Shown: in pieces, positions 54,017 through 63,176 of the stretch | Numbering within the stretch: position 1 is the first letter of the stretch | How the letters are laid out: each line of letters opens with the position of its first letter | Assembly (NCBI GenBank): GCA_003214465.1 | Contig: QCLO01000002.1 | Span: 111,129-175,128, forward strand | DNA: 64,000 bases | Reading direction: 5' to 3' | Source of the DNA: Acidimicrobiales bacterium AG-414-N20 | GTDB lineage: Bacteria; Actinomycetota; Acidimicrobiia; Acidimicrobiales; MedAcidi-G1 | Translations under genes and position numbers: made by a program | The notes under the pieces: generated by a model | Told to the model about the DNA's origin: nothing | The model's input: the letters and a program-made list of their open reading frames with translations, nothing else | The model's database searches: none

Positions 54017-54841
54017 TCAGGTTGAGATCGTCCTTATATTCTGATTTCTAGTGTGTTCTCGAGCGAAAACATAGAACTTGAAAACAATAATTGACCACAA
54101 ATAAAACCCACCAATCAATTTCATTATTAAGCCAGCTGCTTGTTGATCTGATTGAACACTTATTCCCCACATTAGATAACCGTCATCGTAGTGTCTATAA
54201 ACATTGCCTTCAGCAAAGGTTAGCCATGCCGCAGGAATAGTAGGAATAATTGACATGAGAAACAAATAGAACATTTGACCTGGAAGAGATAGACGAAGTT
54301 CTGGTATAGGAGAAACTACTGGAATCCACATCAAAATCGCTGTAGTAAATAATAAGAGATGAATCAAATAGTGGAAAGCACCCGAATCAGCTGAAAACTG
54401 TACAAAACCACTCCAATGAGTCAAAGCTACCAATGCATTGAAAGTCAAACCTGCAGCCACTGGATGAGAAAGCTTTCTAATTATTCTTGCAGTAAAACTG
54501 TCGCTAACTACTAAAAGTCGGGCTAACCATACTGGTATAGAAAGTAGAAAAAGTGGGGGCACTACAAAAGTAATTAAAAGATGTTGAAGCATATGTGCCG
54601 AATACAAGTGATCTTCAGCAATATCGTGTAGAGGCCAATCCGCTGAAATTAATAACAAAATTATTGCAACAATAAATGTAATTTTTTGCTTGCGGGTAAC
54701 TACTTTTTGACCTGAAGTAACAACTTTTGGACCAATAATTTTAATAGCCCAAAATCCAAGTGAGAAAATAGCGATTACAAGTAACCAAACCTCTGGATGG
54801 GCCTTCCAAACCCAAGGATTTATTGAACTTAAATCCCTCAT
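54017..54841 (-). CDS. ctaG: Cytochrome c oxidase assembly protein, CtaG (caa3-type) family
   Basis: The product is a polytopic membrane protein (about 7 helices) with features of the caa3_CtaG family: DHLYSAHMLQHLLITFVVPP, HWSGFVQFSADSGAFHYLIH and LPGQMFYLFLMSIIPTIPAA. CtaG helps insert CuB into subunit I. It is the last gene of the cta cluster on the minus strand, 62 bp after the subunit IV gene. Confidence 0.9.
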   Translation of the reverse strand: MRDLSSINPWVWKAHPEVWLLVIAIFSLGFWAIKIIGPKVVTSGQKVVTRKQKITFIVAIILLLISADWPLHDIAEDHLYSAHMLQHLLITFVVPPLFLLSIPVWLARLLVVSDSFTARIIRKLSHPVAAGLTFNALVALTHWSGFVQFSADSGAFHYLIHLLLFTTAILMWIPVVSPIPELRLSLPGQMFYLFLMSIIPTIPAAWLTFAEGNVYRHYDDGYLMWGISVQSDQQAAGLIMKLIGGFYLWSIIVFKFYVFAREHTRNQNIRTIST

Positions 54842-54903
54842 GTTCGAGTCCGGACTATGACTATTAAATTAAACACTTCGATCTAGAAAAAACAGTAGTA
54901 TTT

Positions 54904-55242
54904 TCAACCTTTATGCCAAAACTCAAAAACAGTTAAAGCAATGGCATATACAACGGTCGCTAAAACCAGTCCTGCAACGAAAAACTTCGTAAACAAAGGA
55001 CTATCAAATCGAAGATGCATAAACCAAGCTGCTACGTAAAAGAACTTAATGACCATCATGATCATTAGTAGAGGTATTAAAATATAACCGGGCATTCCTT
55101 CAAAGAAATAAGTAGCGACCTCTAAAGCAGTTATTACTCCAAGAATTATCGCAATCTGAATATATTTATTGTCTGAAGGATGATCGTGTTCTTCTTCAGC
55201 GTTATTCGGAGCTTCAGAATTCTCAATTTCCGTTTTACTCAA
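54904..55242 (-). CDS. Cytochrome c oxidase subunit IV-like protein
   Basis: The 112-residue protein has an acidic, His-containing N-terminus and three helices (IQIAIILGVITALEVATYFF, YILIPLLMIMMVIKFFYVAA, FVAGLVLATVVYAIALTVF). It resembles CoxD/COX4-pro-type small subunits (WFMHLRFDSPLFTKFF). Such subunits stabilise the complex. It follows ctaE by 16 bp. Confidence 0.85.
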   Translation of the reverse strand: MSKTEIENSEAPNNAEEEHDHPSDNKYIQIAIILGVITALEVATYFFEGMPGYILIPLLMIMMVIKFFYVAAWFMHLRFDSPLFTKFFVAGLVLATVVYAIALTVFEFWHKG

Positions 55243-55258
55243 TTGTTAACTCCTAATT

Positions 55259-55849
55259 TCAACTTGTGGGTGAAGGAACTAGATAAATGACTGTAAAAAT
55301 GAATATCCACACTACGTCTACAAAGTGCCAATATAAACCAACAATCTCTAACGTTTCCGATGATTCACGTTTAAGGTTGCCGCGCATTGAAGAAACATAA
55401 AGTGACATCAACATCACGATTCCTATGCTCACATGAACTCCATGGAAGCCTGTAAGTGTAAAAAACGCTGATGAAAATGGGCTTGTTGAATAACCAAGTC
55501 CTTCTCTTAAAAAAGTAGTGAATTCATAAACTTGTCCACCTATGAATAAGGCTCCAAGTAAAGCTGTTGTGAGAAGCCATAGTCGGGTATTCCTATAGTC
55601 CCCTCTTTGTAATGAAGAAAGAGACAAAACCATAGTTAGTGAACTCATTAATAAAACGAAAGAACTAACTGATGTAAAAGGTATGTCGAAAATATCTCCT
55701 GGAGCTGGACCATCGGCAAAACGGCTTCGATAAATCAAATAGGTGGAAATTAGCCCACCGAACAGTAAGCATTCAGAGCCTAAAAAAACCCACATTAAAA
55801 GTTTGTTATTTGACAAACCTGTTCCAACGGAGTGTTCATTTTCAGTCAA
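55259..55849 (-). CDS. ctaE: Cytochrome c oxidase subunit III
   Basis: Five helices and the subunit III motifs are visible: LLMWVFLGSECLLFGGLIST, EFTTFLREGLGY, AFFTLTGFHGVHVSIGIVML and YWHFVDVVWIFIFTVIYL. The protein supports proton uptake in oxidases. Its start overlaps the ctaD stop by 8 bp. A second, more divergent subunit III-like gene lies at 59815. Confidence 0.94.
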   Translation of the reverse strand: MTENEHSVGTGLSNNKLLMWVFLGSECLLFGGLISTYLIYRSRFADGPAPGDIFDIPFTSVSSFVLLMSSLTMVLSLSSLQRGDYRNTRLWLLTTALLGALFIGGQVYEFTTFLREGLGYSTSPFSSAFFTLTGFHGVHVSIGIVMLMSLYVSSMRGNLKRESSETLEIVGLYWHFVDVVWIFIFTVIYLVPSPTS

Positions 55850-57815
55850 CTGAAACCTCCTCTGTTATATCATCAGTACTTTCTTCATGATGATCACCAT
55901 GACTTCCTTCAGGATCATCCGGAGGTTCAAATGCCCATGCGTAAATAGACATTAAAATCATGATTCCACCAGGTACGCAAAGCCACAGACTGTAAATCAG
56001 ACCATAGCCAATAAATGGGAACCCTAATGCAAGCACAAGAGGCCAATAAGAAGGTGATGGAAGATGGACATCTGTTGCTGAACCGTCTTGGCATACTTCT
56101 TCTGCCGAAGCAATTCGAGTTATTTTCCCGTTCTCGTCTTTTCCATATTTTCTGTGCCAAAAATCGTCAAGTTCTTCAATATTGGGAACTTCATCAAAAT
56201 TATGTATTGGTGTTGGATTGGGAGTAATCCATTCAAGGCTTCGAGCATCCCAAGGATCCGGACCGATAGGTGGTTGACCTTTTGCTTTTTTCGCTGAAGC
56301 ATAGATATTGATTAAAAATAGTAAAACACCCAAACCTATTATGAAGGATCCAATTGTTTCAACCATGTTCCACAATTCAAATCCAAAACCTGGACTGTAG
56401 GTATGAATCCGTCGTGACATTCCTTGCAAACCTAAAATGTGCATAGGACCAAAAGTTAAATTAAATCCAATTAGCATCAACCAGAAATTCAATTTTCCTA
56501 ATTTCTCACCAAGCTTGTGGCCAAATACCTTAGGCCACCAAAAATAGAAACCGGCAAAAATTCCAAGAAGCGCTCCTCCAAATATTACATAGTGAAAGTG
56601 GGCAACTATGTAGTAAGTATCAGTTTGTTGAGTATCTGCAGGTGCAACTGCGTGTGTTACACCGGAAAGACCGCCAACTGTAAACATTGAAACAACGCCT
56701 GTAGCAAACAACATTGGGGTATTGAATAATAATTTTCCTCCCCACATTGTTGCCATCCAATTTAAAATTTTCACACCAGTTGGAACAGCAATAAACATCG
56801 TTGAAAGGGAAAAAGCAGCTACCGAAATTGGTCCTATACCTGAAACAAACATGTGGTGAGCCCAAACCCCCCATCCCATAAAACCAATTGCGATTCCTGA
56901 GAAAACCATAAATGGATATCCAAAAATGGGTTTGCGAGAAAAAGTCGGAATAACTTCTGAGATAATTCCAAATGAAGGAAGTATCAATATATACACCTCT
57001 GGATGTCCAAAAATCCAGAAAAGGTGTTGCCATAATAAAGGATCAGCTCCCAGTACGGGATTAAAGAAATTTGATCCGAAATTTCTATCAAATAAGAGCA
57101 AAAATAAGGCGACTGTTATAACAGGTACTGCAAAAACCAAAAGAAATTGAACAACTAAAATCATCCAAGTAAAAACTGGCATTTTGAATAAGGTCATACC
57201 GGGTGCACGCATATTAAGAACTGTGACAATCAAATTCATAGCTGACACTAACGAAGCAATACCAGTTATTTGGAGTCCTATGGCGTAAAAGTCCATCCCG
57301 TTACCAGGTGAAAAAACAATCCCCGTGTTTGGCGCATATCCAAACCACCCACCGTCTGGGGCGTCTCCGAAAATCCATGCTGTGTTGAGGAAAATACCAC
57401 CGGCTAGAAACACCCAAAATGACAAAGCGTTTAATCTAGGAAAAGCTACATCTCTAGCCCCGATTTGAAGGGGTAATAAATAATTAGCAAATGCGGCAGC
57501 GAGGGGCATAATGACCAAAAACACCATTGTTACACCGTGCATTGTGAACATCTGGTTGTACATATCCGCACCGAGAACAGTTCCATTTGGTGTCGCTAGC
57601 TGCAAACGTATTAATAAAGCCTCAATGCCGCCTATTAGAAAAAAGAAAAGAGCTGCCGCGCCATAAAGTATGCCAATTTTCTTATGGTCTACAGTTGTTA
57701 CCCAATCCCGCCAGCCATTGCCTCCCTTTGGTCTTGTGTATACACCTAGAGGTTGGTGATTTGTCTGATCGTCAGATATTGGTTCCACTTGTGGTTCTAT
57801 TGTTTGTGTCATCAC
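55842..57815 (-). CDS. ctaD: Cytochrome c oxidase subunit I (catalytic)
   Basis: Subunit I binds haem a, haem a3 and CuB and reduces oxygen. All ligands are present: the haem a His in FTMHGVTMVFL, the CuB His-Tyr in FGHPEVYILILP, the CuB pair in VWAHHMFVSG, and the haem a3/haem a His in VAHFHYVIFGG. A C-terminal extension to 657 residues contains an extra two-helix region after the core, as in actinobacterial or caa3-type enzymes. ctaC overlaps its start by 4 bp. Confidence 0.97.
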   Translation of the reverse strand: MMTQTIEPQVEPISDDQTNHQPLGVYTRPKGGNGWRDWVTTVDHKKIGILYGAAALFFFLIGGIEALLIRLQLATPNGTVLGADMYNQMFTMHGVTMVFLVIMPLAAAFANYLLPLQIGARDVAFPRLNALSFWVFLAGGIFLNTAWIFGDAPDGGWFGYAPNTGIVFSPGNGMDFYAIGLQITGIASLVSAMNLIVTVLNMRAPGMTLFKMPVFTWMILVVQFLLVFAVPVITVALFLLLFDRNFGSNFFNPVLGADPLLWQHLFWIFGHPEVYILILPSFGIISEVIPTFSRKPIFGYPFMVFSGIAIGFMGWGVWAHHMFVSGIGPISVAAFSLSTMFIAVPTGVKILNWMATMWGGKLLFNTPMLFATGVVSMFTVGGLSGVTHAVAPADTQQTDTYYIVAHFHYVIFGGALLGIFAGFYFWWPKVFGHKLGEKLGKLNFWLMLIGFNLTFGPMHILGLQGMSRRIHTYSPGFGFELWNMVETIGSFIIGLGVLLFLINIYASAKKAKGQPPIGPDPWDARSLEWITPNPTPIHNFDEVPNIEELDDFWHRKYGKDENGKITRIASAEEVCQDGSATDVHLPSPSYWPLVLALGFPFIGYGLIYSLWLCVPGGIMILMSIYAWAFEPPDDPEGSHGDHHEESTDDITEEVSVD

Positions 57816-59002
57816 TCGACCTCCGTGGCAGCAATAGTCTCAATCGTTGGTTTGTCTCCTAATGTCTGTAGATAAGCAATCAAATCATCTATTTGACCTT
57901 CATCTAAACCTAAATTAGGCATACCTCTTCTACCTTCGGCGTAAGCAGGTTTTTCTTCTGGAGCATTTCTCAGCCACGCCTCAAGTTGTGTTCTATTTAG
58001 AGAACCATCTGATTCATACATATTAAAAATCCCGCCTGCAAAGGTTGTGCGACTCATTAGATGAGTGAGGTTTGGAGCAGCGTTAGCAACTAAATCCGCT
58101 CCTATAGATGTATCATCATTTACACCTTTTATTACATGGCATCTAGCGCACAAAGATTCATATACTTCCTTTCCACGCTTAGATGATTCAGTAATAGGTT
58201 CAGGTGCAGGTTCTATTTGTCTATTAATCCATGCTTGAAAGTTTTCCGGTTCCATCGCCACTACTTGCATTCTCATTCTGGCATGCGATAAACCACAGAA
58301 TTCGGTGCACTGACCAAAGTAAACTCCCGGCTCATCTGCTTCAATTTTCCAAGGACTAACTCTTCCTGGCACAGCGTCTCTCTTACCATTCAAGGCCGGA
58401 ATCCAATGGCTGTGAATCACATCTCGACTAGTGATTTTAAGTTCAATTTCTTGACCAGTAGGTACGACCATCTGCGTAGAAGTAATGATGTCTGCAGGGG
58501 GTAGATTTCTAGCGTCAGATAAATCAACTCCATCCAACCCGTCAAGGTAGTATCTGTACTCCCACCACCACTGTTGTCCTACTACCAATACTTCAGGTTC
58601 CCAAGAAACAGCTTCACCGTCAACAGATAAAGCCATCACATTATTATCAGTATCGTTAATTTCTGCCAAAGTTATAAGAGTGAAAACTGAAACACCCGCA
58701 AGTATTAAAGTAGGTATGAGAGTCCAAAGGATTTCAAGTTTGAAATTCCCATGAACCTGGTCAGGGAATTCTTCATCCGAATGATCATCGCGAAAACGCA
58801 ACCACAACAAAGCTGTGCCACCAAAAATAATTATGAATACAATTCCAGCGATCATAAAAACTGGATCGGATAAGGAATCAATCGAACGAGAAACTGGACC
58901 CTTTGGTTTTAATGTGTCAAGTTCAGCACCAGATGAGCAGGCAGAAGTAACAGCAAAAATACCGAGCAAAAAAACTGAAAATTTAAATTCTTTTTTAAAC
59001 AT
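57812..59002 (-). CDS. ctaC: Cytochrome c oxidase subunit II with a C-terminal cytochrome c
   Basis: The N-terminal lipoprotein signal ends in VTSAC, and two helices follow. The CuA domain has VIHSHWIPAL and GQCTEFCGLSHARM with both Cys, His and Met ligands. A C-terminal cytochrome c domain (about residues 285-390) has CARCHV with the axial Met probably in RRGMPNLG. This caa3-like design takes electrons directly from cytochrome c or the bc1 complex. The gene starts 8 bp after the membrane protein gene at 59011. Confidence 0.96.
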   Translation of the reverse strand: MFKKEFKFSVFLLGIFAVTSACSSGAELDTLKPKGPVSRSIDSLSDPVFMIAGIVFIIIFGGTALLWLRFRDDHSDEEFPDQVHGNFKLEILWTLIPTLILAGVSVFTLITLAEINDTDNNVMALSVDGEAVSWEPEVLVVGQQWWWEYRYYLDGLDGVDLSDARNLPPADIITSTQMVVPTGQEIELKITSRDVIHSHWIPALNGKRDAVPGRVSPWKIEADEPGVYFGQCTEFCGLSHARMRMQVVAMEPENFQAWINRQIEPAPEPITESSKRGKEVYESLCARCHVIKGVNDDTSIGADLVANAAPNLTHLMSRTTFAGGIFNMYESDGSLNRTQLEAWLRNAPEEKPAYAEGRRGMPNLGLDEGQIDDLIAYLQTLGDKPTIETIAATEVE

Positions 59003-59010
59003 GTTCTAAT

Positions 59011-59799
59011 TTATTCTTTTTCGTCAACATGACTTTTATCAGCGTGATGTGGTCCCTTATGGTGAAAATCTCGCTCTCCTACTACTGCAGAAATAACACC
59101 AGCAACCAAAATTCCCGCTATCCCTAAGAAAAGAATACTTTGTATTACACCTCTTGAGATAGAAGGCCTCTTACTTACAAAAAAAGCAGTACCGAAAATA
59201 ATTACACCAACTACGGTAGCTACCCAAACTGCACCTGTTACCGATGATGAAAGAAGAATTCTCGATATGGCTAAAACAACTACCCCTATTCCTAAAGCCC
59301 CAATGATTGGTATTTCTATAGGTCTCATCAGTCGTTCTCTTAGTTCAGTATTTAGTTTTGGATCTGCTGTAGCTTTCTCTGACCAGTTTGTCATTGTCCA
59401 TTCAAAACCTATTACAAGAACAATGATGATTCCTATAACGAAAATCGCAGAATTTACTATTAAACCAACTGCCAAAATACTTACTCCTAAAGCAGCAAAT
59501 ACAGGCCACCAGGAACTGCCTACCACGCTTTGAGCTTCCGGAACTTCTTCTGTGCCAAGCAACTCACTCGCGGCCTCAAGGTCACTGTCACGAAATGCTT
59601 GGGTGACGATACCAATGACAGCCATTGATGCAGCTCCAATCATGAGAAGTGTGTAAACAACATGATTTCCAACTCCGCCCTTCCAACCGAGTGAAATAGG
59701 ACCTGTTTCTGTTCCACCAGTGGTATATCCGGCAAAAATAGCTGCTGCGACCATTAATACGCAGAGACCAAACCACAGTTTGAAGCCAGTCGAAAGCAT
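59011..59799 (-). CDS. Membrane protein of the oxidase operon, 262 aa, unknown
   Basis: About six or seven hydrophobic helices are predicted, with an N-terminal LWFGLCVLMVAAAIFAGYTT and a His-rich tail (DFHHKGPHHADKSH) that could bind metal. The middle soluble loop includes NWSEKATADPKLNTELRERL. I do not recognise the family. It is placed between the subunit III-like gene and ctaC with gaps of 15 and 8 bp, so it is part of the oxidase operon and may be an assembly or accessory subunit. Confidence 0.8.
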   Translation of the reverse strand: MLSTGFKLWFGLCVLMVAAAIFAGYTTGGTETGPISLGWKGGVGNHVVYTLLMIGAASMAVIGIVTQAFRDSDLEAASELLGTEEVPEAQSVVGSSWWPVFAALGVSILAVGLIVNSAIFVIGIIIVLVIGFEWTMTNWSEKATADPKLNTELRERLMRPIEIPIIGALGIGVVVLAISRILLSSSVTGAVWVATVVGVIIFGTAFFVSKRPSISRGVIQSILFLGIAGILVAGVISAVVGERDFHHKGPHHADKSHVDEKE

Positions 59800-59814
59800 T
59801 AGTTGATCACACCC

Positions 59815-60396
59815 TTACTTCGCTATGTATATGCCGATCCAAATGATCGAATAGACAGCTACACCTGCATACCAGTAGAAAGATAGTGCGGAAACCAGAT
59901 CCTGATGACGTCTAGTATCTTGACCTCCAAAAGCCCTTACAAGGAGAAGTAAATTCCAGATAACACCAATCGCAATCATTGTCATATGAGCCCCAACAAT
60001 AGTGAACAGCAATGTGGTTGCCTTGCTGTGGTCAATTGGCAATCCGATGTCATTTAAATAAAAAACAGTTTGGTTGATTACTGCAACTCCAAGAAGAGCT
60101 GTCAAACCGAGCGCCAAATATGCATGAATCCGATCATTGTTCGAAACCGAACGCACAGCCCAAGCCATAGTTATAACTGAAAGTGATAAAGTCGCCATGT
60201 TCATTCCGCCTGGTACGAGCTGTATAGCCCCTTCTGGAAACCATTCGCTTCCCCAAGCATTAGCGTCTGCACGCATCGAAAAATATATTGCAAACAATCC
60301 TGCAAAAAACATTACAGAAGTGATACTTCCAAGAACTGCCCCAGTGACAAGTGTTCTTGGTCTTGACTCTGATGGCGGTAAAGCTGTATTAGACAT
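59815..60396 (-). CDS. Second, divergent heme-copper oxidase subunit III-like protein
   Basis: The 193-residue protein has five helices and resembles subunit III: GSITSVMFFAGLFAIYFSMR, PGGMNMATLSLSVITMAWAV and LLFTIVGAHMTMIAIGVIWN. It is shorter and less conserved than ctaE at 55259, with HMTMIA where ctaE has GFHGVHVSIG. Its ATG overlaps the stop of the ligand-less subunit I-like gene by one base, so the two are coupled and probably form a complex. Confidence 0.85.
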   Translation of the reverse strand: MSNTALPPSESRPRTLVTGAVLGSITSVMFFAGLFAIYFSMRADANAWGSEWFPEGAIQLVPGGMNMATLSLSVITMAWAVRSVSNNDRIHAYLALGLTALLGVAVINQTVFYLNDIGLPIDHSKATTLLFTIVGAHMTMIAIGVIWNLLLLVRAFGGQDTRRHQDLVSALSFYWYAGVAVYSIIWIGIYIAK

Positions 60397-62000
60397 TATG
60401 TTCCTGCCTTCTCAGCTTCATCCAGTAACGGCCTTTCAGATTCAACTATCACTATTTCGTCTGTCCATTCAAGAGTATGACCGCCCCATGGGTCCACTTC
60501 AGAAAGCGAACCATTTTTAAATCTCGCTAATTCAACAAGTATCAATGCAACAGCACCACCAAAAATTAACAACGAGCCTATGAAAGAGAACGCAATAAGA
60601 GTCTTTACTATCAACTCAGCGGATACTTCCTGAAGGAAACCCACTGTTGTAAAATCATCCAAGCCTAAAAATCCATTTACTGAATCTGCAAAGCCGCTTA
60701 ACAATGCACCAGCTGTAATTAAAATGCCTGTAATTAAACCGAAACCTTGCTTTGCGCTTTTACCGATAATTCGTTCACCCCACCAAAGCATTGCAGCAAC
60801 TATCGCAACAAGTCCTGCACCAATGGTTAGTTTCATTTGAGCAGTAGTAGAAGACCTAGACACAAGTTCAAATGGTTCTATTGCTCTTAAAGCTCCTACT
60901 ACCGCACCCGAAATCAAAAGCAGTAACGATAAAAGAGAAAGAACCAGAGGAGCTGGAGGGTGTTTAGTGACATTTTTAGAACCCATACGTAAAGTCTCAA
61001 AAAGTCCTCCGAAAAGTAAAAAAATTAACGGCGCTGCTAAAAAAGCGGTAAGAACGTACAAAGCTTCTTCCCTCACCGGGGTTCCGGGTGTGTCAAAAAA
61101 TGGCTGAGCGTAAGCTCCAAAACCAACAATTCCAAAAAGAGCTGAAAAGACTAAGACAAGGTCATGATTATAAAGTTTCTGACGGACTTTTACTGCCACC
61201 GGAACTATGTCATACACAATCCCTATCACCGGTAAAACAAATACATATATCTGGGGATGCGTAAATGCCCACGAAATTTGATCCCAAATAACATCTTCAG
61301 ATCCAAAATAAATTGCAGAACGGCCTCTTAAATCAACATAAGCAATAATCGAATTTGCTGCTAAAACTGGTAATGTCAAGATCCAAAGTGTTCCCGAAAC
61401 CAGCATTGTCCAACTGAAAATGGGTATCCGTCGCAAATTCATTCCCATACATCTACCTGAAATGATGGTTGTAAGCAGACAAATAGCTGACATACATATT
61501 CCTGCTATGACTAAAAGAAGTCCTACAAGTGTGAGTGCAACTGCTTCACGCTGGCTCCCAAGTTCTGGAGATCCAAAACCTCCGTCAGCTAAAAATCCAA
61601 AAACTGTGATGCCAGAACCCAAAAACCAGACCCAAAAACCAAAAGCAGCCGCTCTTGGAAAAATAATAGAATTTGCACCAATTTGACGAGGCACTACACA
61701 CATAGCCAGACCAATAATCATTGGAACTACAACCAAAAGAACTATGGAAGTTCGGTATAAAGACCAAAACTGGAAAAACTTGTCGACGTTCGAAAAAATT
61801 AAGTAACTATCAGAATCAAATCTAACAATGTCAAGCAAAAACCCTAAGAGTGTTGAAAAAATAAAGTAAATACAGCCACTGAAAATCCATGATTTTCCTA
61901 TAGAAGAATTACTTGTGTTAGTAACCAAACGCTCTACGAAAGTTTGGTTTTGTTCACTAGTAACCGCTACAGAATCTGGTGCGATATCAGTAGTAGTCAT
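60396..62000 (-). CDS. Subunit I-like protein that has lost five of six haem/CuB histidines
   Basis: The 534-residue, about 12-helix protein aligns with ctaD across helices, but the metal ligands are changed. The haem a His is Tyr82 (SLYRTSIVLL), the CuB His pair is Gln299-Pro300 (GAYAQPFF), and the haem a3 and haem a His are Thr386 and Gln388 (STTAQMKLTIG). Only the CuB His-Tyr pair is kept (His248 and Tyr252, FTHPQIYVFVLP). It cannot bind two haems or reduce oxygen by the known mechanism. It heads the oxidase operon, coupled to a subunit III-like gene. A structural, assembly or regulatory role is inferred. Confidence 0.88.
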   Translation of the reverse strand: MTTTDIAPDSVAVTSEQNQTFVERLVTNTSNSSIGKSWIFSGCIYFIFSTLLGFLLDIVRFDSDSYLIFSNVDKFFQFWSLYRTSIVLLVVVPMIIGLAMCVVPRQIGANSIIFPRAAAFGFWVWFLGSGITVFGFLADGGFGSPELGSQREAVALTLVGLLLVIAGICMSAICLLTTIISGRCMGMNLRRIPIFSWTMLVSGTLWILTLPVLAANSIIAYVDLRGRSAIYFGSEDVIWDQISWAFTHPQIYVFVLPVIGIVYDIVPVAVKVRQKLYNHDLVLVFSALFGIVGFGAYAQPFFDTPGTPVREEALYVLTAFLAAPLIFLLFGGLFETLRMGSKNVTKHPPAPLVLSLLSLLLLISGAVVGALRAIEPFELVSRSSTTAQMKLTIGAGLVAIVAAMLWWGERIIGKSAKQGFGLITGILITAGALLSGFADSVNGFLGLDDFTTVGFLQEVSAELIVKTLIAFSFIGSLLIFGGAVALILVELARFKNGSLSEVDPWGGHTLEWTDEIVIVESERPLLDEAEKAGT

Positions 62001-62241
62001 TGAATCCTGTGTCCTGGGGGTTAGAAAAAATCGAAACTTTGCTCAACTAAATCTACCTGTTTTTAAAGTAAAAAAAGTTGATCAAACAAGTATTAATTAT
62101 GACACGCTAGCCGTTTTATAACATTCAAAACTAATTATTCAAGATGAAATTTTTTTAAATTATTAAAACACGATTATTTCTATAATCCATTGCAATTTAA
62201 CAAATTCAATTCTTTTACAAAAAGAATTTCCAAGTTCAAAC

Positions 62242-63129
62242 TCACAAGAGAACATCTAAAATCATAGAACTGAAAAGTAAAAAAATGTAAGTTATCGAAT
62301 ATCGAAACAATCGTGAAGCATTTTTTTCAATTGGATTAAGTAAGACTTTCAAAGCAAAAAATAAAAAGAGGGACCCAAGTCCTATAGCCGCAACCAAATA
62401 ATAAGTACCCATTTCTGCAACAAAGAAAAAAGCCAGAGAAAATGCTATTAAAACAATTGAGTAAAAAACTATTTGTCTTCCTGTTTCTTTTAGGCCTGTA
62501 ACAACTGGAAGCATAGGAACTTCTGCTGCAGCATAATCATCGCGGTAATTGATTGCTAAAGCCCAAAAATGAGGCGGAGTCCAGAAAAAGATCACACTAA
62601 ATAATAGAATCGGAGCCCAACCTAAAGTTCCTGTTACAGCTGCCCAACCAATCAAAACAGGTACTGCACCAGCTGCACCTCCAATAACGATATTGCTAGG
62701 CGAAGAACGTTTTAACCACATCGTGTAAACAAATACATAAAAAGCAGTCGCCGAAAGAGCCAAAAATGCACTTAAAAGATTAACGAAACCAAAGAGCCAA
62801 ATAAATGCGAATACTTCTAAAACAAAAGCAAAAACTGTCGCTTCTTTTGTTGTAATTGCGCCTGTAACTAAAGGACGGTTGCTAGTTCTGTTCATTTTCT
62901 TATCAATATCGACATCTAATACCATGTTGAATGAATTAGCTCCAGCCGCAGCGAACGTACCTCCAACCATGGTTGCAACAATGAGCCACAAAGAAGGTGT
63001 TCCTTTTTCGGCAACAAACATTGTCGGAACAGTTGTGATTAACAAAGTACGAATTATCCCTGGTTTTGTTAAAGCGAAAAAAGAATTTACTCTAAAACGA
63101 ATTGAATCAGGACTGTTAACACGCATCAT
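62242..63129 (-). CDS. ctaB: Protoheme IX farnesyltransferase (heme O synthase)
   Basis: CtaB adds a farnesyl group to haem b, the first step toward haem a for the oxidase. The UbiA-family motifs are NSFNMVLDVDIDKKMNRT (Asp-rich, binds prenyl diphosphate), RPLVTGAI and YRDDYAAAEVPMLPVV (second Asp-rich motif). Eight to nine helices are predicted. The ATG at 63129 or the second one a codon later starts the frame. A 241-bp gap (62001-62241) separates it from the oxidase operon; nothing further was recognised there. Confidence 0.95.
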   Translation of the reverse strand: MMRVNSPDSIRFRVNSFFALTKPGIIRTLLITTVPTMFVAEKGTPSLWLIVATMVGGTFAAAGANSFNMVLDVDIDKKMNRTSNRPLVTGAITTKEATVFAFVLEVFAFIWLFGFVNLLSAFLALSATAFYVFVYTMWLKRSSPSNIVIGGAAGAVPVLIGWAAVTGTLGWAPILLFSVIFFWTPPHFWALAINYRDDYAAAEVPMLPVVTGLKETGRQIVFYSIVLIAFSLAFFFVAEMGTYYLVAAIGLGSLFLFFALKVLLNPIEKNASRLFRYSITYIFLLFSSMILDVLL

Positions 63130-63176
63130 CCTTAGGCTATGGGTTCATTTGACTTCGCAAACGTAAAAAACTGGTT

